27,207 bases of DNA from CBDUEF01 sp018063485 (GTDB taxonomy: Bacteria > Pseudomonadota > Alphaproteobacteria > Rhodobacterales > Rhodobacteraceae). The DNA lies in the NCBI GenBank assembly GCA_037045435.1, contig JBAOID010000040.1:1-27207 (forward strand), in the 5' to 3' direction. The notes beneath the pieces are model-generated. The model searched no databases. It was not told where the DNA came from and worked only from the letters and a program-made list of their open reading frames with translations. The position numbers and the translations under genes are program-made. This document shows, piece after piece, positions 8,791 through 17,284 of this stretch (position 1 is its first letter; every line of letters begins with the position of its first letter).

Positions 8791-9177
8791 CAATTCCTCC
8801 TCTGTCGACTTGAAAACATATACCGCATTTACGGCAATTCTTGTTAGGGGTGCAGGATAGTGTTTCTAGCCCCCCTTGTCCTGCGCCTTGAGTTGTCACT
8901 CGCGTTGTGATTCCAGATCACCATCATGCAGATCAGCATGGGCAACTTGCAACAGCGTTCCAATTAACGTGCTGCTGTCTCTTTGCAAAGCGTCTTTCAA
9001 CATTCACTCGAAGTCGACCCAAAGGCGATCATCATATGACGCGCGCCGCCATTTTTTTGTCAAGCGATGCAAGCGGGCCAATCCCCCTGCATCCGGCCAA
9101 ACTGACCATTTCTTTATTGCATTTCAGCTTGAAATACCGCCTTGATCTATAATATTCACCACTTGGACTGCGGAAGA
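8791..9177. promoter_or_regulatory. Divergent control region between importer operon and XRE-cupin regulator
   Basis: This 387-base gap holds no convincing gene. It must carry the promoters of the minus-strand importer operon and the plus-strand regulator. Visible structures are a direct repeat CAGATCA (8914-8920 and 8929-8935), an inverted repeat CATGC / GCATG (8925-8929 with 8936-8940) and a consensus-like TATAAT at 9148-9153. No good -35 stands at 16-18 bases from this TATAAT. No clear sigma-70 promoter was found on the minus strand. Operator function of the repeats is only a suggestion. Confidence 0.45.
9148..9153 (+). promoter_or_regulatory. Candidate -10 box of the regulator gene
   Basis: A perfect TATAAT, with a predicted transcript start near 9160, lies upstream of the ATG at 9178. 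This disfavours the in-frame TTG at 9142 as start codon, since it would be outside the transcript. A recognisable -35 is missing, so the promoter may need an activator. The bases just after it (9152-9161) recur upstream of the HisD-family gene. Confidence 0.35.
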
Positions 9178-9723
9178 ATGGCAAAGATTGGCGGGCGGCT
9201 AAAAGTGTTAAGGCTGCGGCGGCAACTGTCGATCAGAGTGCTTTCCTTGCGCTCGGGCGTTTCACATTCAACGATCTCCCTGATCGAACGTGATCGTGTC
9301 AGCCCCTCGCTCGATACGCTTGGCGCTATCCTTGAGGCAATGGGCAGCACCTTGATCGGGTTCTTGTCCGATGAACCCCAAGGCGCGATCAACCCGTTCT
9401 ATCGGCTTGCCGATCAACCCGAAATAGGGAACGAAAGCGGTATATCTTATCGGATCATAGGGTTGAACCATCCGAATCGAAGATTCCAGTTCCTGAAAGA
9501 AAGCTATCAGATTGGTGCCAGCAGCGGCGCGGGGCTTCACCATGAAGCGCAGGAAGCGGGTATCGTGCTATCGGGTCATATAGAAGTTACGGTTGGTGAA
9601 CGCGTCGCCGTGCTTGGCCCCGGTGATGGCTATTATTTCGACAGCCGTGAGGGGCATAGCTTTCGCAATGTTGGGAAAACCACGGGTGAAATCGTTTCTG
9701 CCATCACACCACCCAGCTATTAG
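9178..9723 (+). CDS. XRE-family HTH regulator with C-terminal cupin domain (PuuR-like architecture)
   Basis: Local transcription factor of about 181 aa. Residues 1-65 form a lambda-repressor-like HTH (RLKVLRLRRQLSIRVLSLRS, SHSTISLIERDRVSPSLDTL). The second half is a cupin_2 barrel (HHEAQEAGIVLSGHIEVTVG, then GDGYYFDSREGHSFRN), the usual ligand sensor. Length and order match PuuR-type regulators of amine and amino acid catabolism. ATG 9178 was chosen because TATAAT at 9148 puts TTG 9142 before the transcript; a weak GGAAG precedes the ATG. It sits between the importer operon (divergent) and the dehydrogenase gene (same strand, 112 bases on), so both are likely targets. Confidence 0.88.
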   Translation: MAKIGGRLKVLRLRRQLSIRVLSLRSGVSHSTISLIERDRVSPSLDTLGAILEAMGSTLIGFLSDEPQGAINPFYRLADQPEIGNESGISYRIIGLNHPNRRFQFLKESYQIGASSGAGLHHEAQEAGIVLSGHIEVTVGERVAVLGPGDGYYFDSREGHSFRNVGKTTGEIVSAITPPSY

Positions 9724-9835
9724 CCTTTGGTGGCGGATAGTATATTCACCAAGACCGTCGCATGGTTTGACCCAACAGCCAACAGCACGCTAATCAGGGC
9801 CCTATGCTCGGTTTTGAATTTAGGGGGGCGTAGAA

Positions 9836-11131
9836 ATGACCAAGTCAAGAAATCCTGTTTCCGGCGTGACTTTCCTCAAGGCAGCGGGGCGCGACAGTTT
9901 GTCCGACTCCTCGACAGTCGAAGCGACGGTTGCCAAGATCCTGTCTGATGTGCGCAACCAGGGCGACGCGGCAGTGCGCGCCTATTCAGTGCAGTTCGAC
10001 AAAGCCGATCTTGCGCAGTTTGAGGTTACGCAAACCGAGCGTGAAGCGGCGCTGGCCGCACTTGATCCGCAAACCCGCAAGGATACCGAATTTGCCATCG
10101 CCAATGTTCGCCGCTTTGCACAGGCACAGCTTGCGACAATTGGCGCGCTCGACGATGTGGAAACCCTGCCCGGCGTGCATATGGGGCATCGCGTTATTCC
10201 GATCCAGCGGGTCGGGTGCTATGTGCCCGGCGGGCGCTATCCGCTGCTATCGGCGCCGATCATGACAATTGTGCCGGCACTCGTGGCCGGAGTGGATGAG
10301 GTGATCGCCTGCTTGCCGCCAAACGCGCATCCGGCGATGATTGCCGGGTGCCACCTTTCCGGCGCGCACCGCATTTTCCGCATCGGTGGCGCGCAGGCCA
10401 TTGCCGCCCTTGCCTATGGCACCGAATCCGTGCCCCGCGTTGACAAGATCGTCGGCCCCGGCAATGCCTTTGTGAATGAGGCGAAGCGTCAGGTTTTCGG
10501 CCCGGTTGGGATTGATCAACTGGCTGGCCCCTCAGAGATCTATATCCTTGCCGATCACACCGGCGATGCCGAAATGATCGCCACTGACCTGTTGGCGCAG
10601 GCAGAGCATGACGTGCGCACCCGTGTCGGGCTGATCACCACCGACGTAACGCTGGGCAAAGCCGTGCTGGCAGAGGTTGAGCGTCAGCTTGCAACCCTTT
10701 CCACCGCCGCAACGGCTGGGCAGGCGTGGCGCGACTATGGAGAGATTGCGCTGTGCAAGGACAAGGCCACGATGATCGCCTGTTCCGATTGGATCGCCGC
10801 CGAGCATCTTCAGGTTCACACCGCCGATGCGATGGAGTTTGCCAAGGAATTGCGCAATTATGGATCGTTGTTTATCGGCGAGTTGGCCAGCGTGGTCTAT
10901 TCCGACAAGTGTTCCGGCACCAATCACACGCTGCCCACCATGGCTGCCGGCCGTTATACCGGGGGCCTGTGGGTCGGGGCCTATGTCAAGATCGCAACCC
11001 ACCAATGGCTTACACCCGAAGGCGTCAGAGCTGTAGCGGGACCGGCCACGCGACAAAGTGCCAGCGAAGGGCTTGAGGGTCACCGTCGCGCAGCGCAGCT
11101 TCGCCTGGATCGGTTGCAGGCCAAGAGTTAA
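9836..11131 (+). CDS. HisD-family NAD-dependent dehydrogenase, HpsN-like (putative sulfopropanediol 3-dehydrogenase)
   Basis: The 431-aa product is a clear HisD homologue. Candidate zinc ligands Gln255, His258, Asp357 and His416 and catalytic Glu323-His324 match E. coli HisD positions 259, 262, 360, 419 and 326-327. Several features point away from histidine synthesis. There are no his genes around it, and it sits next to an importer and its regulator. The stretch after SGTNHTLPT reads AAGRYTGGLWVGAYVKI, which I associate with HpsN (oxidises 2,3-dihydroxypropane-1-sulfonate to sulfolactate) rather than biosynthetic HisD. The HisD family is certain; the HpsN substrate is probable but unproven. 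A purine-rich AGGGGGG precedes the ATG by about ten bases. It overlaps the convergent mtgA stop by three bases. Confidence 0.82.
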   Translation: MTKSRNPVSGVTFLKAAGRDSLSDSSTVEATVAKILSDVRNQGDAAVRAYSVQFDKADLAQFEVTQTEREAALAALDPQTRKDTEFAIANVRRFAQAQLATIGALDDVETLPGVHMGHRVIPIQRVGCYVPGGRYPLLSAPIMTIVPALVAGVDEVIACLPPNAHPAMIAGCHLSGAHRIFRIGGAQAIAALAYGTESVPRVDKIVGPGNAFVNEAKRQVFGPVGIDQLAGPSEIYILADHTGDAEMIATDLLAQAEHDVRTRVGLITTDVTLGKAVLAEVERQLATLSTAATAGQAWRDYGEIALCKDKATMIACSDWIAAEHLQVHTADAMEFAKELRNYGSLFIGELASVVYSDKCSGTNHTLPTMAAGRYTGGLWVGAYVKIATHQWLTPEGVRAVAGPATRQSASEGLEGHRRAAQLRLDRLQAKS

Positions 11132-11877
11132 GGCACGCCATACTGAAAACAGTCGGCGCGCCCATCGGCGGCAATTGTGTCTGCGCCCGATAGAATTGCT
11201 CCGGCGCGCCGTTTGACAAAGGCGGAGGGTTTGGCAGGATTGCGGCCTTTGGGGTCGGGCAGCACGGCGGCAAGACGCGCGGCCTGAGATGGGCTGAGAT
11301 CGGCGGCATTGACGCCAAAATAGTGCTGTGCGGCGGCTTGCACCCCAAAGATACCATCGCCAAACTCTGCAACATTCAGATAAACCTCAAGAATGCGCTG
11401 CTTTGACCAGACCAGCTCGATCGCAGGGGTCAGCATCGCCTCCATTGCCTTTCGCACCCAGGACCGGCCCTGCCAAAGAAACACATTCTTGGCCACTTGC
11501 TGCGTCAAGGTCGAGGCCCCGCGATTTGCCCCCTCGGCCGCCGCAAGTTTGATGGCGGCGATGTCAAAGCCCCAGTGCCGGCAGAAATTGGCATCTTCGC
11601 CAGCGACAACGGAACGGCCCATGCTGGGGGCAATATTTTCCCAAGACGTCCAGTCTTTTGATATACCGCCCAAGCGCCAGGCTTCGGAAAGCTGATAGAG
11701 ATTGATCGGCGGCGGCAAAAAGCTGAACAGCAGGATCAAAACCGCGTAAAATCCAGCCAAGCCGACCAGCCCGCGCTTTATCCATACCCAGAGTCGCCAA
11801 CGCCTGGGCGCGGCGCGGCCAACCTGCATCTCAGCGGCGGGTTTCTTTCTGGAACGAGATTTCGGAGTCTGAACCAT
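11128..11877 (-). CDS. mtgA: Monofunctional biosynthetic peptidoglycan transglycosylase
   Basis: Polymerises glycan strands from lipid II at the periplasmic face of the inner membrane. From ATG 11877 the product has about 249 aa. A basic cytoplasmic tail is followed by one membrane anchor (GLAGFYAVLILLFSFLPPP) and a GT51 domain without a transpeptidase. GT51 motifs are complete: EDANFCRHWGFD with the catalytic Glu, GASTLTQQVAKNVFL, RKAMEAML, KQRILEVYLN and GIFGVQAAAQHYFG. A TTG 12 codons upstream (11913) is an alternative start; neither has a strong ribosome site. It lies behind gltB on the same strand but beyond the gltB terminator, so it is probably transcribed separately. Confidence 0.92.
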   Translation of the reverse strand: MVQTPKSRSRKKPAAEMQVGRAAPRRWRLWVWIKRGLVGLAGFYAVLILLFSFLPPPINLYQLSEAWRLGGISKDWTSWENIAPSMGRSVVAGEDANFCRHWGFDIAAIKLAAAEGANRGASTLTQQVAKNVFLWQGRSWVRKAMEAMLTPAIELVWSKQRILEVYLNVAEFGDGIFGVQAAAQHYFGVNAADLSPSQAARLAAVLPDPKGRNPAKPSAFVKRRAGAILSGADTIAADGRADCFQYGVP

Positions 11878-11926
11878 GCGCGAACATGTCCATGAACTGA
11901 CAGCCGGGGTCAAGCAGGGATGACTT

Positions 11927-11950
11927 GAAAAGGCCCCCCATCGGGGGCCT
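11927..11950 (-). terminator. Rho-independent terminator of the gltDB operon
   Basis: AGGCCCCC and GGGGGCCT form an 8-bp stem with a four-base loop (11931-11950), followed on the minus strand by TTTTC. It begins six bases past the gltB stop codon, so it ends the gltD-gltB transcript before mtgA. Confidence 0.85.
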
Positions 11951-11955
11951 GCTCA

Positions 11956-14900
11956 TTATTCCGCCGGAACCTTTTGCGCCTCGTCAGACAGCGGATAGGG
12001 GATCAGTTTCAGCATCTCTTTGGGGCAGATTTGCAGGAAATTGGCCCGCTCGCTGGCCCATTCTGCCAATATGCGCGCGCCATGGCGACTGCCGGTCTCG
12101 GCAACATGCCGCTCGATCAACCCGCGCAGTTGCGCCTCCCAATGCGGATGGCTGACAGCGCATGTGACAACGCCTTCGAGATTGATGAAATCCTCGGCCA
12201 CGCCCGAAGGATCATAGACATAGGCCATCCCCCCGGTCATCCCCGCGCCGAAATTTGCACCGATCCGTCCCATGATCACCGCCACGCCGCCGGTCATGTA
12301 TTCGCAGCCGTTCGAGCCACAGCCCTCGACCACGACCGACGCCCCCGAGTTGCGCACCGCAAAGCGTTCCCCCGCACGTCCAGCGGCGAAAAGATGCCCC
12401 GCCGTGGCGCCATAAAGCACGGTGTTGCCGATGATGGTGTTCTCCTCGGCCTTCAGCGGCGATGACATTTGCGGGCGCACAACGATCAGACCACCCGACA
12501 GGCCCTTGCCGACATAGTCATTTGCATCGCCCTGCACTTCGATCTTCAAGCCATTCACCGCAAAGGCACCAAGCGACTGCCCGCATGATCCTGTCAGCTT
12601 TACCGTCAGGTGATCCGCTTGTAGCCCGTTTTTCATCCCGAACTTGCGCACGATATGGCTTGAGGCACGGGTACCGATGGTGCGGTGGGTGTTCCTGACC
12701 GCATAGGAAAGCTGCATCTTCTCGCCCTCCTCAAAGAAGCGCGCACCGTCCTTGACGATTTCAGCGTCCAGAGTATCGGGCACCGCATTGCGCGGCTTGG
12801 TGCGGTCATAGGTGATTTTCGACGCCCCATCGACGGTAATCAGCAATGGATTCAGATCGAGATCATCCAGATGCGCCGAGCCGCGCGATACCTGGCTAAG
12901 CAAATCAGCCCGCCCGATGATTTCATCCATCGAGCGCGCACCGATACTGGCGAGCAACTCGCGCACCTCCTGGGCGTAGAAAGTGATCAGATTGACCACC
13001 TTATCGGCGGATCCGGTGAACTTGGCGCGCAATGCCGCGTCTTGGGTGCAGACACCTACCGGGCAGGTGTTCGATTGGCACTGGCGTACCATGATGCAGC
13101 CCATGGCGATCAGGGCGGCGGTGCCGATGCCGTATTCCTCGGCCCCCATCATCGCGGCCATCACGATATCGCGGCCCGTTCGCAGCCCGCCATCGGTGCG
13201 CAGCGTGATCCGCTCACGCAGGTTGTTCATCGACAAGACCTGATGCGCCTCGGTCAAGCCCATTTCCCAAGGCAGGCCTGCGTATTTGATCGAGGTGCCG
13301 GGGCTGGCCCCGGTGCCGCCATTATGGCCCGAAATCAAGATGATATCTGCCTTGGCCTTGGCCACACCTGCGGCAATCGTGCCAACACCAGAGGAGGACA
13401 CCAGCTTTACCGTCACCTTGGCGCGCGAGTTGATCTGTTTCAGGTCATAGATCAGTTGCGCAAGGTCTTCGATGGAATAGATGTCGTGATGCGGCGGTGG
13501 CGAGATCAACGTCACCCCCGGCGTGGAATGGCGCAGGCGGGCGATCAGCGCAGTCACCTTCATGCCGGGCAGTTGGCCACCCTCGCCGGGCTTGGCCCCC
13601 TGGGCAACCTTGATTTCCAGTTCCTCGCAGGCGTTCAGATATTCCGCCGTCACGCCAAAGCGGCCCGATGCCACCTGCTTGATCTTGGCCGAAGGGTTGT
13701 CGCCATTCGGTTCGGGCAGGAAATGCGCAGGGTCTTCGCCGCCCTCGCCGCTGTCGGATTTTGCGCCGATCCGGTTCATGGCGATGTTCAGCGTCTTATG
13801 CGCCTCGGGGCTGAGGGCACCCAAGGACATTCCCGGCGTTACAAAGCGTTTGCGGATCGAGGTGATGCTTTCCACCTCTTCGATTGGCACCGGCTTGCCC
13901 AGGGGTTTGATATCCAACAGATCGCGGATATGGATTGGCGGATTGGCCCGCATTGCAGCCGAGAATTGCTTCCACAGATCATAGCTGGCGCGATCACAGG
14001 CCGATTGCAACATATGCATCGTCTGCGCTTCCCAAGCGTGCTTTTCGCCCGAGCGGCGCGCCTTGTAAAAGCCGCCAATCGGCAGCACATCCGAGCCACC
14101 GCGCCAGCCTTTGGCGTGAACTTCTTCCACCTTTAGCTGGATGCCGTGCAGGCCAATGCCCGAGATACGGCTTTGCATACCTGGGAAATATTCGGCCACC
14201 ATGGCGCGTGACAGTCCTACCGCCTCGAAATTCAAGCCGCCGCGATAGGAGGAAATCACCGAAATGCCCATTTTGGACATGATCTTCAACAGGCCCGCGT
14301 CCACCGCATCGCCATAGCGACGCATCGCATCGACCAGACTGCCTTCGACAAGCCCGCGGCGGATACGGTCGGCCACGGTGTCTTGCGCGAGATAGGCGTT
14401 CACGGTGGTTGCCCCCGCCCCGATCAGCACGGCGAAATAGTGGGGGTCAATACACTCAGCCGAGCGCACGTTGATCGAACAGAACGTCCGCAGCCCTTTG
14501 CGCGTCAGCCCGCTATGCACGGCCGAGGTCGCAAGGATCATCGGCATCGCCACCTTGTCCGCGCCTTGATGCTGATCGGTCAGCACCAACTGGCCCGCAC
14601 CCGAGCGCACGGCATCTTCGGCCTCAGCGCGGATGCGTTCCAGACCCTGACGCAGGGCGTCATTGCCGGAATTGACCGGGAAAGTGCAGTCGATAAATGC
14701 CACCTGATCGCCGAAGCGGTTCACCACGACATCGAATTCGGAATTGGCAAGGAAGGGGCTTTCCAGCACCAGAATCTCGTTCTGGGCGTTGTTCTCGTCC
14801 AACACGTTGCGCAGGTTGCCGAAACGGGTTTTCAGGCTCATCACGCGGCCTTCGCGAAGGCTGTCGATGGGCGGGTTGGTCACCTGGCTGAAGTTCTGCC

Positions 14901-16494
14901 GGAAGAAATGCGACAACGGACGGTATATCGAAGAGAGCACGGCGGCGGGCGTGTCATCGCCCATCGAAGCGATCATTTCCTTGCCATCCTCGGCCATCGG
15001 GGCCAGCACCTGCTCGATTTCCTCAAGCGTGTATCCAGCCGCAATCTGGCGTTTGCGCAGATCTGCCCCATCGAACATCGGGCTTTCCGGCACATCGCGC
15101 AGCAGGGCGTTCAGATCAATGATCTTCTCGATCCATTCGCCATAGGGCTGAGCTGCCGCCAGCATATCCTTGAGCTCGACATCATGGTATAGTTTACCCT
15201 TGGTCATATCGACGGCGATCATCTGCCCTGGCCCAAGTGCCCCCTTTTCACGCACGGTTGTCTCATCAATCGGCACCATACCCGCTTCGGACCCCGCGAT
15301 CAGCAGCCCGTCGCCGGTGACAACATAGCGCATGGGCCGCAGCCCGTTGCGATCCAGCCCGCCACAAACCCAACGGCCATCGGTCATCGCCAAGGCGGCC
15401 GGGCCGTCCCAAGGCTCAATCACCGAGTTGCAATAGGCATACATATCTGCCCATGCCTTTTTCATGTCGGTGGTGGCCTTGGACCAAGCTTCGGGCACCA
15501 GCATGGTCTTGGCCAAGGGAGCATTGCGACCCGAGCGCACCAGCGCCTCGAACACCGCATCCAGCGCGCCGGAATCCGAGGTGCCTGCGGGAATGATCGG
15601 TTTGATATCTTCGGCGGCGTCACCAAAGTTGTTCGAGGCCATGCGGATCTCATGGCTTTTCATCCAGTTGATATTGCCCTTCAGCGTGTTGATCTCGCCG
15701 TTATGGGCCAACATGCGGAAAGGTTGGGCCAGCCACCACTGCGGGAAGGTGTTGGTGGAATAGCGTTGGTGGTAGATTGCAAAGGCAGACTCAAAGCGGT
15801 CGTCCATCAGGTCGGGATAGAACACCGCAACCTGTTCGGCCAGCATCATGCCCTTGTAGATGATGGACCTGCACGACAGGCTGCACAGATACATGCCCTG
15901 AATCTGGCTTGCCAGCGCTGCCTTTTCGATGCGGCGGCGGATGATGTAAAGCTCGCGCTCGAATTGTTCTTGATCAATGTCCTTTTCACAGCGGATCAGG
16001 ATCTGTTCGATCTCCGGTCTTGTCGCATTGGCCTTGTCTCCCAGAACCGACGTTTCGACCGGAACATGCCGCCAGCCATAGATGTAATGCCCCATCCGCA
16101 GCACTTCGGATTCCACGATGGTGCGGCAACGTTCCTGTGCGCCGAAATCGGTGCGGGGCAAGAACACCTGACCCACGGCGATAAGCTTTTTGATGTCGGG
16201 TTCATGGCCCGTGCGCCGAACCTGGTCATAAAAGAACTTGGCCGGAATCTGCACATGTATCCCCGCACCATCGCCGGTTTTGCCATCGGCATCCACTGCC
16301 CCACGATGCCAAACCGCTTTCAGCGCGTTGATGCCGTTTTCCACCACCTTGCGGCTGGGCTTGCCGGAAATCGCCACCACCAGACCCACGCCGCAAGACG
16401 AATGCTCGTCTTCGGTTCTATACAAACCATTCGCATCCAGCCAGGCGCGCTTGGCTTCTTCGGCGGCAACCCATGCGGCGTCATAAGTGGTCAT
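11956..16494 (-). CDS. gltB: Glutamate synthase (NADPH) large subunit
   Basis: Converts glutamine and 2-oxoglutarate to two glutamates, with electrons from GltD; central to ammonium assimilation. The 1512-aa product is full length. A short propeptide ends before Cys34 (SSCGVGLV), the N-terminal nucleophile of the class II amidotransferase domain. The middle has the GltS FMN/TIM-barrel part with GHNGGTGASPGTSIKYAG. The [3Fe-4S] cysteines lie in CIMVRQCQSNTCPVGVC (C-x5-C-x4-C). The C-terminal beta-helix domain follows. An AAAGGA precedes the ATG. It is the last gene of gltD-orf-gltB. The frame is open over 4.5 kb, unlike gltD, which has three frameshifts. Confidence 0.97.
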   Translation of the reverse strand: MTTYDAAWVAAEEAKRAWLDANGLYRTEDEHSSCGVGLVVAISGKPSRKVVENGINALKAVWHRGAVDADGKTGDGAGIHVQIPAKFFYDQVRRTGHEPDIKKLIAVGQVFLPRTDFGAQERCRTIVESEVLRMGHYIYGWRHVPVETSVLGDKANATRPEIEQILIRCEKDIDQEQFERELYIIRRRIEKAALASQIQGMYLCSLSCRSIIYKGMMLAEQVAVFYPDLMDDRFESAFAIYHQRYSTNTFPQWWLAQPFRMLAHNGEINTLKGNINWMKSHEIRMASNNFGDAAEDIKPIIPAGTSDSGALDAVFEALVRSGRNAPLAKTMLVPEAWSKATTDMKKAWADMYAYCNSVIEPWDGPAALAMTDGRWVCGGLDRNGLRPMRYVVTGDGLLIAGSEAGMVPIDETTVREKGALGPGQMIAVDMTKGKLYHDVELKDMLAAAQPYGEWIEKIIDLNALLRDVPESPMFDGADLRKRQIAAGYTLEEIEQVLAPMAEDGKEMIASMGDDTPAAVLSSIYRPLSHFFRQNFSQVTNPPIDSLREGRVMSLKTRFGNLRNVLDENNAQNEILVLESPFLANSEFDVVVNRFGDQVAFIDCTFPVNSGNDALRQGLERIRAEAEDAVRSGAGQLVLTDQHQGADKVAMPMILATSAVHSGLTRKGLRTFCSINVRSAECIDPHYFAVLIGAGATTVNAYLAQDTVADRIRRGLVEGSLVDAMRRYGDAVDAGLLKIMSKMGISVISSYRGGLNFEAVGLSRAMVAEYFPGMQSRISGIGLHGIQLKVEEVHAKGWRGGSDVLPIGGFYKARRSGEKHAWEAQTMHMLQSACDRASYDLWKQFSAAMRANPPIHIRDLLDIKPLGKPVPIEEVESITSIRKRFVTPGMSLGALSPEAHKTLNIAMNRIGAKSDSGEGGEDPAHFLPEPNGDNPSAKIKQVASGRFGVTAEYLNACEELEIKVAQGAKPGEGGQLPGMKVTALIARLRHSTPGVTLISPPPHHDIYSIEDLAQLIYDLKQINSRAKVTVKLVSSSGVGTIAAGVAKAKADIILISGHNGGTGASPGTSIKYAGLPWEMGLTEAHQVLSMNNLRERITLRTDGGLRTGRDIVMAAMMGAEEYGIGTAALIAMGCIMVRQCQSNTCPVGVCTQDAALRAKFTGSADKVVNLITFYAQEVRELLASIGARSMDEIIGRADLLSQVSRGSAHLDDLDLNPLLITVDGASKITYDRTKPRNAVPDTLDAEIVKDGARFFEEGEKMQLSYAVRNTHRTIGTRASSHIVRKFGMKNGLQADHLTVKLTGSCGQSLGAFAVNGLKIEVQGDANDYVGKGLSGGLIVVRPQMSSPLKAEENTIIGNTVLYGATAGHLFAAGRAGERFAVRNSGASVVVEGCGSNGCEYMTGGVAVIMGRIGANFGAGMTGGMAYVYDPSGVAEDFINLEGVVTCAVSHPHWEAQLRGLIERHVAETGSRHGARILAEWASERANFLQICPKEMLKLIPYPLSDEAQKVPAE

Positions 16495-16516
16495 GGCAAG
16501 TTCCTTTGGGAGAGTG

Positions 16517-17239
16517 TCAGCGATTGAAGATGACGGGCTGTATAAATGATCGGTGGGTATTCGGGTCGGCCGATGACATCACGGCATCGCATTGGAAAAG
16601 CGGCTGCGTTGCTGCAAAACCTTTTTCGCCGGGCAGAATGAACTGCACCGGAGTGCCATCCAGCGGCAGGGACGTTCCATCCGGTTGCATCCATTGCGAG
16701 GTGCCGGAAAAGAAATTCCGCCAGTCGCGTTTGATGTATTCGTTGCCACTGGATTGCCGCAGGACGTTTCCAGCAGCATCCGTTTCCGTATAATCAAACT
16801 CGGTCTGTTCCAGCATGATCCCGTCGATCATCATGGTTTTCCCGGTCAGCTTGTCATAGCCTTTGACGGTCGTATGCTCGCCATTGTCCTTGGTCAGCGC
16901 GAAATCAAATGTATCGGTCCCGGTTTGCAGCAAAGTGGTGAAACTGGCCGGATCGGCAGGGTCAGGATCAAGCGTCTGGCGCACCGTCGGGTTGGATTCA
17001 TAGCTCTCGACCCATTGCGTTTCAGAATCTATCCGCGACAGATAGAATGGCCCCTGCTGATCAAAGTCCGCGCGCCATTGATCGCCGGGTGTATCGGCCT
17101 CACAACGGTAATAATTGGCCACATAACAGCCGCGCGATTGCACCGTCAGAAAGGTGGTGCAGCCCTCGGGTGGCGTGAAACTGCCGGCAAGAGCGGGGGT
17201 GGTCAGCAAAAGAAACGGCAAGGCCAGGGCTTTGGTCAT
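16517..17239 (-). CDS. Secreted protein of unknown function between gltD and gltB
   Basis: The 240-aa product has a Sec signal peptide (MTKALALPFLLLTTPALAG, cleavage after Ala18). The mature part begins with a cysteine-containing stretch (Cys27, Cys38, Cys46) and has one more cysteine near the C-terminus, so disulfides in the periplasm are likely. No enzymatic motif is recognised. It is spaced 45 bases after gltD and 22 bases before gltB on the same strand, so it should be cotranscribed with both. A periplasmic protein inside a cytoplasmic glutamate synthase operon has no obvious reason. I cannot assign a family. Confidence 0.82.
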   Translation of the reverse strand: MTKALALPFLLLTTPALAGSFTPPEGCTTFLTVQSRGCYVANYYRCEADTPGDQWRADFDQQGPFYLSRIDSETQWVESYESNPTVRQTLDPDPADPASFTTLLQTGTDTFDFALTKDNGEHTTVKGYDKLTGKTMMIDGIMLEQTEFDYTETDAAGNVLRQSSGNEYIKRDWRNFFSGTSQWMQPDGTSLPLDGTPVQFILPGEKGFAATQPLFQCDAVMSSADPNTHRSFIQPVIFNR

Positions 17240-17284
17240 GAATGTCTCCGTCCAATCAGGTAAAAGGATCGCTCGACTATAGCC

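Noticed and set aside
7459..8847. 462-codon plus-strand frame
   Set aside because: Antisense to the ATPase and binding-protein genes, which have clear domains, a signal peptide and a ribosome site.
8850..8882. GCAGGA / TCCTGC inverted repeat as terminator or operator
   Set aside because: Six-base arms with about 20 bases between and no T-run; expected by chance at this length.
9836..11131. Annotation as histidinol dehydrogenase of histidine biosynthesis
   Set aside because: The catalytic residues fit, but the context (importer, regulator, no his genes) and the GRYTGGLWVGAYVK region fit an HpsN-like paralogue better. Not fully excluded.
12685..14136. Long open frame (483 codons) on the plus strand
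   Set aside because: It lies fully antisense to conserved gltB, and its protein has no recognisable motif. Long antisense frames are expected in GC-rich genes.
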